Assembly (NCBI GenBank): GCA_028280345.1
Contig: JANQLY010000001.1
Coordinates: 1 to 51,777 of the forward strand
Direction of reading: 5' to 3'
DNA from: Pseudomonadales bacterium
GTDB lineage: Bacteria; Pseudomonadota; Gammaproteobacteria; Pseudomonadales; UBA7239
DNA: 51,777 nucleotides
Positions 8,714 to 16,273 of this stretch are shown here, piece after piece. The notes below the pieces were generated by a model. That model saw nothing but the letters and a program-made list of their open reading frames with translations. It ran no database searches and was not told the origin of the DNA. A program made the position numbers and the translations under genes. Numbering within the stretch: position 1 is the stretch's first letter; every line of letters begins with the position of its first letter.

Positions 8714-10276
8714 ATGTTTGATTTATTCAGTACGGGTAAAAAAGCGCCCGAAGGCTTCTCGCTATTGTTGCTTGCTGCATTGTCGTTAAGTGGCATCAGC
8801 AAAGCTGGGTGGGCGGAAGAGCAATCCGCTAGTGCTATTACACAGGCGAAACCCAATTTTCTATTTATTATCACCGATGATCAATCCTGGGAGCATACTT
8901 CCAAAGCGGGTTACGGGTTTGTTAAAACCCCCAATTTTGATCGTATTGCCAATGAAGGAGTTTACTTCAAGCGTGCCTATGCCACAGCACCTTCCTGTTC
9001 ACCATCGCGTATCAGTATCCTGACCGGGCAGTATATCTGGACGACAAAGTCCGGGGCTTTGCTTTTTGGTGATTGGCCTGAGCCTGAAAAAGATAATCCC
9101 TATCATACGTTTCAGGATATTCTTGCTACCAATGGATATTTCACCGGTTTTACTGGTAAGGCCTGGGGGCCGGGGTTTTTTCATCGACAGCGCCACAAAT
9201 CCAATCCTGCTGGCCTGGCGTTTAATGACAAAAAGAAGCAGCCAATCAGAGATGATATCTCTGTGTGGGATTTGCCGGCAAATTTTGAAGACTTTCTCAA
9301 TGCTGTTCCGGAAGATCAACCTTTCAGCTTCTGGATCGGTTCCTATGAGCCGCATGCGCCGTTTATGCCTTCGGATGTCAGTCGATTTGCTGATGCTCAG
9401 GGCGAGAGTTATATGCCGGGCATTCTGCCAAATGTAAAAATTACCCGGGAAGTGTTATCGAGTTATCTACAGGAAATAGAGTGGTTTGACAGAGATCTTG
9501 GCAACATACTGGAAGTACTTGAAAAGCATGGCCATCTTGATAATACCGTGATTGTTGTAACATCAGATAACGGTATGGATATGCCACGCGCAAAACCGCA
9601 AAACTATGAATACGGTGTGCGTGTGCCGTTGGCGATTCGCTGGGGAGATGGTGTGCCATACCCTGGCCGGGATATTGATGATATTGTCAGTCTTGTGGAT
9701 ATTGCGCCAACGTTTCTCGAGATCGCCGGAGTTGAGATATCGGAACAAATGGTCGGGCAAAGCTTATTGGAGATTATGCAAAGTGACAGGGCTGGCGTGG
9801 TAGACAATACACGTAATGCGGCTTTTAGTGCCTATGAACGCCATTCACCCTGGCGGCCCGGTACAGAAACCTATCCGCGTCGGGCGATTCACACCGAACA
9901 CTATGTTTATATTCGTAACTATTTGCCGGATCGCTGGCCTGCCGGGGAGCCGCCACGATTTGCAGAAGCTAATTCGAGTTTGCTGGTAGACGAAACCCAG
10001 GGAAAGATACTTGAGGATGGTTCGGGAAAGAAAGGTCGAGTCATCAAATTTTATCTCGACAAGCTGGCACAAAAAAGGCCGATGCATGAATTTTACGATT
10101 TGCGCGCTGACCCCAATCAGTTTCATAACCTGGCTGAGATTGAGGATTATGCTCAGCTGCGCGAGGCATTGGAGAAGATGCTGGACACCGAGCTGGAGCG
10201 AACCGGTGATCCGGTACATAATGGTTATCCTGAATATTTTGAGCAGTTCGTTACAGAATATATGATGCAACGTTAG
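8714..10276 (+). CDS. Exported Cys-type sulfatase
   Basis: A 520-aa alkaline-phosphatase-superfamily sulfatase. The N-terminus has KK then a hydrophobic stretch and a likely cleavage after AGWA, so it is probably periplasmic or secreted. The metal-binding ITDDQ (D55, D56) opens the domain. The activation signature CSPSR begins at C95 and is followed by ISILTGQ; this cysteine is normally oxidised to formylglycine. FWIGSYEPHAPF and TSDNGMDM are further metal-site motifs. It resembles heparan N-sulfatase (SGSH)-like enzymes, but substrate cannot be assigned. ATG 8714 was chosen (GGAG at 8698); GTG 8711 and TTG 8696 are possible. No formylglycine-generating enzyme is in the window. A sulfatase inside a glycan-building operon is unusual and may trim or recycle a sulfated surface sugar. 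Confidence 0.87.
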   Translation: MFDLFSTGKKAPEGFSLLLLAALSLSGISKAGWAEEQSASAITQAKPNFLFIITDDQSWEHTSKAGYGFVKTPNFDRIANEGVYFKRAYATAPSCSPSRISILTGQYIWTTKSGALLFGDWPEPEKDNPYHTFQDILATNGYFTGFTGKAWGPGFFHRQRHKSNPAGLAFNDKKKQPIRDDISVWDLPANFEDFLNAVPEDQPFSFWIGSYEPHAPFMPSDVSRFADAQGESYMPGILPNVKITREVLSSYLQEIEWFDRDLGNILEVLEKHGHLDNTVIVVTSDNGMDMPRAKPQNYEYGVRVPLAIRWGDGVPYPGRDIDDIVSLVDIAPTFLEIAGVEISEQMVGQSLLEIMQSDRAGVVDNTRNAAFSAYERHSPWRPGTETYPRRAIHTEHYVYIRNYLPDRWPAGEPPRFAEANSSLLVDETQGKILEDGSGKKGRVIKFYLDKLAQKRPMHEFYDLRADPNQFHNLAEIEDYAQLREALEKMLDTELERTGDPVHNGYPEYFEQFVTEYMMQR

Positions 10277-10320
10277 GATATGGCGCTGAAGGCGAGACGT
10301 GAAACGGGCACTGAATTGAA

Positions 10321-12099
10321 ATGAAAAATATAAAACTGCCTGCTAGTGGTACAGAAATGCTGCGGCAAAAAGCTGCGTTAAAATCCCGGCTGCTTGAGCA
10401 AGAAGGTTTGCTGGAAAAACGTATTGCGGTGTTTGGTGGTTCGACAACGGCAGAGGTTGTCGAACAACTGGAAATATTTTTGCTTGCCTTGGGAATTAAG
10501 CCTGTCTTTTATCAAAGTGAATACGGTCTGTTTTATGAAGCGTCGCTGTATCCGCCTGAATCATTAAAAAACTTTGTCCCTGATCTGGTTTATATACATA
10601 CCTCTGCGGTTAACATTCGTACTTGGCCTGATGTGCGTCATAGTGTTGATGATGTGGAAGCATTGCTGGTGGCGGAACAACAGCGTTTTGAACAAATCTG
10701 GCAGGGCATTGAAGAGCACTTTGCTTGCGCATTAATACAAAATAATGTGGAAGAGTCCTGGGTGCGACCGCTTGGCAACCTTGATGGCAATGACTATCGC
10801 GGGCATTCTGTATTTGTTCGGCAGTTAAATCAGCGTTTGTTTGAGGCGGCACAGCAGTATCAGTCGGTAACGTTGCACGATATACATTTTCTTGCTAATC
10901 AGATTGGCTTGCGTCAGTGGTTTAATCCGCGCTTGTGGTATTTATTTAAGTATGCGATTGATCTGGAAGTGATGCCGTTGTTTGCACGTCACCTCGCGTC
11001 TGTGATGGCGGCCCATTGGGGAATTAGTCATAAAGCTTTGGTGCTGGATCTCGACAATACACTGTGGGGAGGAGTGATTGGTGATGATGGCGTGGAAGGT
11101 ATCGAAATCGGATTTGAAACCGCAGAAGCAGAGGCCTATCGCGACTTTCAACGTTACGTGAAGGCGCTGGCTGAGCGCGGTGTGATCCTTGCGGTGAATT
11201 CCAAGAACGAGGCTGAAAATGCAAAAGCGGGGCTTGCTCATCCGGACGGAGTGTTGCGCGAGAGCGACTTTGCCTCGATTCAGGCAAACTGGGAACCCAA
11301 GTCTACGAATATAGAGCGCATTGTAAATGAGTTGGAGATCGGGGCAGACAGCCTTGTGTTTGTCGATGATAATCCGGTCGAGCGGGATATTGTACAGGCA
11401 CAGCAGCCGCAGGTGACGGTGCCGGATATTGGTAATGACATTACAGAGTTTGTGCGTATCGTTGATGAACTGGCGTTGTTTGAAACTTTGTCTCTATCAA
11501 ATGATGATCTCGCCCGCACCGAACAGTATCAACAAAAGCGCGAGCGCCAACAGCAGCAACAACGCTACGAGAACTATGATGAGTTTTTAAAATCTCTTGA
11601 CATGAAAGCAGAGATCGCACCGTTTAGCGATTTGTATCTCGATCGTATTACACAGCTGATTAATAAAACCAATCAATTTAATCTGACAACAAGACGCTAT
11701 ACTCGAGCTGAAGTTGAGAGTTTAGCAAAAGATGAAAAAACTTTAACACTTTATGGGAAGCTGTCAGACAAATATGGCGATAATGGACTGGTTTCAGTTT
11801 TGATTGGTAAAATTGAAGAGCAGGTGCTGACTATTGATACCTGGTTAATGTCGTGTCGTGTATTAAAGCGTGGTATGGAGTATGCGATGTTTGAAGTGTT
11901 GTGTGAAATGACACAGCAGAGGGGGGTGGTATCAATCGTTGGGGAGTACATGCCGACAGCGAAGAATAAAATGGTAAAAAACTTATATGCGGAGCTTGGT
12001 TTTGTAAAATCTGCTTCTCACGAAAAAAGTGATAGCTGGGTGTTATCGATGCAAGAAAAAAGCTTGAGATCTTTGCATTCCATAGAGATATTAAAATAA
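10321..12099 (+). CDS. FkbH-like HAD-IIIC family protein
   Basis: A 592-aa protein of three parts: an N-terminal SGNH/flavodoxin-like region (about 30-210), a HAD phosphatase-like domain starting at KALVLDLDNTLWGGVIG (nucleophile D243, D245) and continuing through VNSKNE and VFVDDNPVERD, and a C-terminal GNAT-like acyltransferase region (about 415-590). FkbH proteins load a D-1,3-bisphosphoglycerate-derived glyceryl unit onto an acyl carrier protein; homologues occur in polyketide and O-antigen clusters. No carrier protein or ligase is visible nearby, so the acceptor is unknown. It is the last gene of the plus-strand operon and its 3' end faces the minus-strand Pil-like genes only 29 nt away. 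A glyceryl or related acyl substituent on the glycan is a plausible but unproven role. Confidence 0.85.
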   Translation: MKNIKLPASGTEMLRQKAALKSRLLEQEGLLEKRIAVFGGSTTAEVVEQLEIFLLALGIKPVFYQSEYGLFYEASLYPPESLKNFVPDLVYIHTSAVNIRTWPDVRHSVDDVEALLVAEQQRFEQIWQGIEEHFACALIQNNVEESWVRPLGNLDGNDYRGHSVFVRQLNQRLFEAAQQYQSVTLHDIHFLANQIGLRQWFNPRLWYLFKYAIDLEVMPLFARHLASVMAAHWGISHKALVLDLDNTLWGGVIGDDGVEGIEIGFETAEAEAYRDFQRYVKALAERGVILAVNSKNEAENAKAGLAHPDGVLRESDFASIQANWEPKSTNIERIVNELEIGADSLVFVDDNPVERDIVQAQQPQVTVPDIGNDITEFVRIVDELALFETLSLSNDDLARTEQYQQKRERQQQQQRYENYDEFLKSLDMKAEIAPFSDLYLDRITQLINKTNQFNLTTRRYTRAEVESLAKDEKTLTLYGKLSDKYGDNGLVSVLIGKIEEQVLTIDTWLMSCRVLKRGMEYAMFEVLCEMTQQRGVVSIVGEYMPTAKNKMVKNLYAELGFVKSASHEKSDSWVLSMQEKSLRSLHSIEILK

Positions 12100-12128
12100 T
12101 GGTTATCGTCTGAACAATGCTTTGAATG

Positions 12129-12371
12129 CTAAAAGCTATCGTCTATGGCGGTTTTGGAATTTGCAGAGAAGGGGTCGAATTCAAATAAAACGGGGAGTGG
12201 TTGTTGGTTTGTAAAAGGAGGTATGGGCTCAATAAACTTTGCAGGGCGGTGCGTATAGTCCTTTTTAATGGGCCTATCCTTATATAGCTGGATATAAACT
12301 ATAGACGTAGGCAGCACAGTAAATACGAGTAGTATTCCTATGATAAGAGTGCGGGCTATTTTTTTATTCAT
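12129..12371 (-). CDS. Short membrane-anchored protein, possible minimal PilP-like
   Basis: An 80-aa protein with one N-terminal membrane segment (about 6-28) and a proline-rich tail ending in PLPVLFEFDPFSANSK. The tail's F-x-F-DPF pattern recalls the N-terminal motif of PilP/MshK pilus proteins. The start overlaps the stop of the PilO-like gene by eight bases, so it is the third gene of a small operon. The PilP assignment rests mostly on position after PilN- and PilO-like genes and is weak. Base composition is AT-rich compared with the flanking genes. Confidence 0.5.
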   Translation of the reverse strand: MNKKIARTLIIGILLVFTVLPTSIVYIQLYKDRPIKKDYTHRPAKFIEPIPPFTNQQPLPVLFEFDPFSANSKTAIDDSF

Positions 12372-12960
12372 AATTAACGTCCTTGTACTGGTGTGTTATT
12401 AATCTGATAGTGGAGTTTAGATGTGAGTGGTTGTTTGGTGCTGATAATTCCAACTCTTCAATTTTTGCAGTAGGTTCAACCTGGATAATATTGTTAAGTA
12501 GAGTAATTAAGTTCTGAAAGTTGCTGTTTGTGGTGATTGTATAGGTGTGAGTAGTTAAAATTGTATCACTATGTTTTGTAGAGTTCTGTATCTCGATGTT
12601 TTTTAAATCTGTCCGAGTAGCAAGCTCAGTTATTAAATCAGTTTCACTAAACAGTTTTTCAAGTTGAATAATTTCGGTGTTAATTTCGTTAACCTGCTTT
12701 TCATATTGAGTATATAGATTGACCATGGAGCGCTGTCGGCTTGTTCTGTTTTCTAGCTGATAGTTTTCTTTGATGAGTGTGTCTCTCTTTAGCTTTAGAG
12801 GGTTTGTAAAAGTCTGGTTCAAAATGTAGCAAGTTGAAAAGAAAATAGTGATAAAAACGCCAATTTTACTTATCAGTAAAAGTGTTTTCACAAAAGGGCC
12901 GGATGGTATTGGTTCATCAGTAAGTTCTGAGGCTGGTGAATTATAGATATTGTCTGTCAT
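12364..12960 (-). CDS. PilO-like type IV pilus/type II secretion inner-membrane protein
   Basis: A 198-aa protein: short cytoplasmic N-terminus, one membrane helix (about 25-47), a heptad-rich coiled coil (about 55-105, rich in E, K, L, N) and a small alpha/beta C-terminal domain ending in a beta strand. This is the PilO/GspM/MshJ layout. It starts two bases after the stop of the PilN-like gene. PilN-PilO heterodimers in known pilus machines link the cytoplasmic ATPase platform to PilP and the secretin. No PilM, PilQ, ATPase or pilin gene is in the window, so the partner machinery must be elsewhere or absent. Recognition is by architecture, not by a diagnostic motif. The DNA is visibly AT-rich. 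Confidence 0.55.
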   Translation of the reverse strand: MTDNIYNSPASELTDEPIPSGPFVKTLLLISKIGVFITIFFSTCYILNQTFTNPLKLKRDTLIKENYQLENRTSRQRSMVNLYTQYEKQVNEINTEIIQLEKLFSETDLITELATRTDLKNIEIQNSTKHSDTILTTHTYTITTNSNFQNLITLLNNIIQVEPTAKIEELELSAPNNHSHLNSTIRLITHQYKDVNYE

Positions 12961-12962
12961 AT

Positions 12963-13442
12963 TTATGATTCAGTAGGGTGAAACGAGGCAATTTTAAAAT
13001 TAATGCTGCCATTGATTTCGTTGGATTCAAGAAATGTGCCCATGTCTATATTAAGTAGTTTATTTTCCAGCCTTTTTATCTCGGTATGATTGCTACTACT
13101 CCCAGATATGATAAAAGAACGTTCGGATATTAATACATGCTGTGATGTATATTCTCCGCTGGTAGAAGTTAGGGTAGTAAGCAAGGTAAATAAGTAGGAA
13201 TTTTCTCTATTGACGTCATCAATGATTTTCATGCGTTCAATATACTCTGGAACTATTTTTCTGCGCTCAGCTAAAGCAGGGTACTGTATATCTAGCTTTT
13301 TTCTGTTGGTCTCAAGCAGAAATGCTTTTTCTTTTTCTTTCTGAATATCAGCTAGCAGGAAAATACAAAATACTGATGACAGAATAGCGGCAGTGGCAAC
13401 TGCCGAGAGGGCATAGACAATAAAGCTCTTCAGGTGACTCAT
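12963..13442 (-). CDS. PilN-like fimbrial assembly protein
   Basis: A 159-aa protein with a basic cytoplasmic tip, one membrane helix (about 7-32), a charged coiled-coil stretch (IQKEKEKAFLLETNRKKLD) and a C-terminal ferredoxin-like half. The pattern L-FTLLTTLTSTSGEYTS, then SERSFIISGSSSNHTEIKRLENKL, fits the PilN/MshI2 family, where a strand-turn 'I-x-G' precedes the helix. It is the first gene of a three-gene minus-strand operon. No good ribosome-binding site precedes ATG 13442. The whole operon is AT-rich, which suggests recent acquisition or relaxed constraint. Confidence 0.58.
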   Translation of the reverse strand: MSHLKSFIVYALSAVATAAILSSVFCIFLLADIQKEKEKAFLLETNRKKLDIQYPALAERRKIVPEYIERMKIIDDVNRENSYLFTLLTTLTSTSGEYTSQHVLISERSFIISGSSSNHTEIKRLENKLLNIDMGTFLESNEINGSINFKIASFHPTES

Positions 13443-13459
13443 AGGAAGATTAATGTGCG

Positions 13460-13488
13460 ATTTCCGGGCTGAAAATTAGCCCGGAAAT
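13460..13488. terminator. 11-bp GC-rich hairpin between two minus-strand genes
   Basis: Arms ATTTCCGGGCT (13460-13470) and AGCCCGGAAAT (13478-13488) pair perfectly around a 7-nt loop. It lies just downstream of the stop at 13516 and upstream of the PilN-like start, so it probably ends or attenuates transcription from the secreted-protein gene. There is no clean T-run on either strand, so intrinsic termination is uncertain. Confidence 0.5.
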
Positions 13489-13515
13489 TATATAAGCATG
13501 ACACCACCCCGGGAT

Positions 13516-14157
13516 TTACATCTCGGTATAGCCATACAACTGGGTAATATATAAATCTTCATCAAGAACTTTGATCACCATCAGTTCATTGGTTGTTGTG
13601 GTTCGCGTAACGCCGTCTACGACAATAGTTTCCCGGATAGTTGCTGTCACGACGGCTTCTTTATTGCCCACTTTTTTATTGCTCACTTTTTTACTGCCAG
13701 TGGTAGTTTTCGTGTCCGGGGTCGCCATGTCATCTTCGTTCATGCCCTCTGGCCCAGGGATTGATCCAACATCTTCAATCGTAATCTCTGTATCCAAACG
13801 CTCGTACTGGTAATCGGAATACATGGCGAAAGCCTGCTCGGTCATGGCGATATACTCCTCGCGTGAAGGTGTGAGGGCCTGTTCTTCGCCGTTCATTTTG
13901 ATGTGTGCCTTGATGATAATCTGGGGGCTCATAAGGCGGATAAGGCCCTGGGCATCTTTTGCTTTGATAGACCCCTCCATTTGGGATATAAAATGTTTGA
14001 CGCTTTCTTCTGTAAGTTCGATAGGCGCTTCGGGGTCTTTATCTTCCGTATTTCTGTCATAGGAACCGGAGATGTCTTCTGCAGCGATTGTGATCTGAAT
14101 ACTACTAAGTGAACAGATAAGTAACAGCCAGGACAATACGATTTTCAGTTGGCTCAT
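13516..14157 (-). CDS. Secreted protein of unknown function, NTF2-like fold suspected
   Basis: A 213-aa protein with a signal peptide (hydrophobic to residue 24, cleavage probably after ITIAA). I chose ATG 14157, which has AGG ten bases upstream, over an upstream in-frame start at 14199. The mature part begins with two helices (VKHFISQMEGSIKAKDAQGLI) followed by beta strands ending in LYITQLYGYTEM, the order of an NTF2/SnoaL cone. A low-complexity insert KKVSNKKVGNK comes from a 15-bp tandem duplication near 13676-13706. No function can be assigned. The gene stands alone between the PQQ dehydrogenase and the Pil-like trio. Confidence 0.75.
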   Translation of the reverse strand: MSQLKIVLSWLLLICSLSSIQITIAAEDISGSYDRNTEDKDPEAPIELTEESVKHFISQMEGSIKAKDAQGLIRLMSPQIIIKAHIKMNGEEQALTPSREEYIAMTEQAFAMYSDYQYERLDTEITIEDVGSIPGPEGMNEDDMATPDTKTTTGSKKVSNKKVGNKEAVVTATIRETIVVDGVTRTTTTNELMVIKVLDEDLYITQLYGYTEM

Positions 14158-14259
14158 TATGTTTTTACCTCGTATCAATGTAATTTCAACCCAGCCCAAA
14201 GGTTAACATACTCATGGCAAAAGTGTTGTCGTATGGTGTTCTGTGCGAAACAGGTATCA

Positions 14260-16242
14260 TCAATCAGGTAGGGTAAAGGCGATGAGGCTGTCGCCGAGTT
14301 TTGTACGCATTGCACCGTGACCACCGGCGGCGATCACAACATACTGTTTGCCGTTGTTATCAAGGCGGTAGGTCATGGGTGTGGCCTGGCCGCCGGCGGG
14401 TAGGCGCGCACGCCAGAGCTCCTCGCCGTTTTCAATATTGTAGGCGCGTATATAGTTATCGAGTGAGGCAGCGATAAATACGACACCGGTTTCTGTCGTA
14501 ATCGGGCCGCCGCCGTGGGGCAGGCCGAGATTGAGACCAAAGGGAATCGCAGAGAGTCCAGGCACCATGTCCCGTGTCGTGCCAAACGGAATTTCCCAGA
14601 CCTTTTCGCCGCTGTCGAGACTGATTGCCATCAGGGTTCCCCAGGGAGGCTTGATGCACGGTGTACCAAAAGGGGACAGCATAATTTCATGTTTCACATA
14701 GTAGGGGGTGCCGCGATTCGGGCTCATCCCGAGGAAGCGGGTTTCATCGGTGTCCATCTCAGGCAGGCCTTCCTTGAGGATTAGCTGGTTCAGGGCAACC
14801 ACATGATTTTGCGGCAAAACCAATAGTCGTCGCTTGGCGTCATAGGCGAGAGAGCCCCAGTTGGAGCCGCCGGCGACGCCGGGAAATTGCAGGAAGCCTT
14901 CAAGATCCGGTGGTGCAAACAGGCTGGTATCGGGAACGGCTTCGATGCGTTTGCGGCAGGCGTTGCGGTCATAAAAGGTAAACCCCCAGGCATCATCTGG
15001 CGTGAGACCTGCCGCGTGGAGTGGTTTTGGAAAGGTGGGAAACGGCTGGGTTGGGGAAGTATATTCACCGGGAATGTGGGTCTGGGGAACCGGGCGCTCT
15101 TCAACCGGATAGATCGGCTCCCCGGTTTCGCGATTGAGCAGGAACAGGTGTCCCATCTTGGTGGCCTGGGCGAGGGCGGGAATGACTTCGCCATCTTTTT
15201 CAATGTCGATCAATATCGGCTGCGACGCGACGTCGTAGTCCCATAAATCATGGTGTACCACCTGGAAATGCCAGGCGACCTCGCCAGTCAGGGCATTGAG
15301 TGCCACCACGGAGTTGGCATAGTAATCAAGGTCAAAACCGTGGCGGTTGCGGTGGCCACCGATAAAGTCGGGTCCTGCACCGCCAAACGGGATGAAAATC
15401 AGGTTGCGCTCCGGGTCAGTGGAGAAAATTGACCAGGCATTCGGGGTGCCGCGGTGGTAGCGTTGCTCCAGACGCGCACCAAGTTGTTGAGGGGTGGGGG
15501 CTCCTGGCGGCACCGGATCAAAGGCCCAACGCAATTCCCCGGTGCGGACATCATAGGCGCGTATCACACCGCCCGGACTATCGATGCGCTGGTTGTCCAT
15601 AACGAGGCTGCCGTGCAACACAATGTCATTGATTACGGTCGGTGGAGAAGTCATATACATCTCGCCCGGGTATACCGGGCCAATGCCGTGGTAGATATCA
15701 ATTTCACCGGCCTTGCCACGGGCACCGCCAAATTCCTCGCAGCGCTTGCCATTGTCAGCGTCAAGGGCCACCATTTTGCCATCCAGTGTGCCCATAAAAA
15801 TGCGTCGGCTGCACGGGCCTGAAGCCTGCTGATCTTTCCAGAGCGCAACACCGCGGCAGGTACGGTTCCAGACGCCGGTGAGGTCCGGGGCCGAGTCAAA
15901 TACCCAGCGCTCTTCACCGCTGGCGGCATCTACGGCAAATGCGCGGCTCAGACCCGAGCAGAAATACAGGGTGTTGTTATCGAGAATCGGTGTAGCCTGA
16001 AACGAGGTTTTTTCCACCTCGGGGCGTGCGCCCGGGTAGTCACCGGTGCGATAGACCCAGGCTTGTTCGAGGGCGTGGACGTTGTCACGGGTAATCTGGG
16101 TGAGCGGTGAAAACCGCGATCCACCGGGCTCACCGCCATAGACGGGCCAACCGGCGACAGGGCCGCTGTAATCGACCTCTACAGGATCACTACAGGCACA
16201 CAGCAGGATGAGACAAACAACGAGGCAATACTTCTTTAACAC
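14260..16242 (-). CDS. PQQ-dependent dehydrogenase (glucose/quinate-type), lipoprotein
   Basis: A 660-aa eight-bladed quinoprotein. The N-terminal signal ends in LLCACSD, a lipobox, so it is probably a periplasm-facing lipoprotein without the five-helix membrane anchor of E. coli Gcd. Seen motifs: GWPVYGGEPGGSRFSPL at the first blade (the membrane glucose-dehydrogenase start), NRTCRGVALW, W-motifs such as GELRWAF and GEVAWHF, HHDLWDYDVASQP and PHGGGPITTETG near the C-terminus. Family members oxidise sugars or cyclic polyols and pass electrons to quinone or cytochrome c. It follows the cytochrome/propeller gene by 31 nt and likely shares its transcript. PQQ synthesis genes are not in the window. 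The substrate is unknown. Confidence 0.9.
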   Translation of the reverse strand: MLKKYCLVVCLILLCACSDPVEVDYSGPVAGWPVYGGEPGGSRFSPLTQITRDNVHALEQAWVYRTGDYPGARPEVEKTSFQATPILDNNTLYFCSGLSRAFAVDAASGEERWVFDSAPDLTGVWNRTCRGVALWKDQQASGPCSRRIFMGTLDGKMVALDADNGKRCEEFGGARGKAGEIDIYHGIGPVYPGEMYMTSPPTVINDIVLHGSLVMDNQRIDSPGGVIRAYDVRTGELRWAFDPVPPGAPTPQQLGARLEQRYHRGTPNAWSIFSTDPERNLIFIPFGGAGPDFIGGHRNRHGFDLDYYANSVVALNALTGEVAWHFQVVHHDLWDYDVASQPILIDIEKDGEVIPALAQATKMGHLFLLNRETGEPIYPVEERPVPQTHIPGEYTSPTQPFPTFPKPLHAAGLTPDDAWGFTFYDRNACRKRIEAVPDTSLFAPPDLEGFLQFPGVAGGSNWGSLAYDAKRRLLVLPQNHVVALNQLILKEGLPEMDTDETRFLGMSPNRGTPYYVKHEIMLSPFGTPCIKPPWGTLMAISLDSGEKVWEIPFGTTRDMVPGLSAIPFGLNLGLPHGGGPITTETGVVFIAASLDNYIRAYNIENGEELWRARLPAGGQATPMTYRLDNNGKQYVVIAAGGHGAMRTKLGDSLIAFTLPD

Positions 16243-16273
16243 CTCTTCTCCTTACCTTGTTGGTGTTGCAGGG

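Noticed and set aside
13676..13706. Tandem 15-bp repeat as a possible regulatory or CRISPR-like element
   Set aside because: Only two copies, inside a coding sequence, producing the KKVSNKKVGNK insert.
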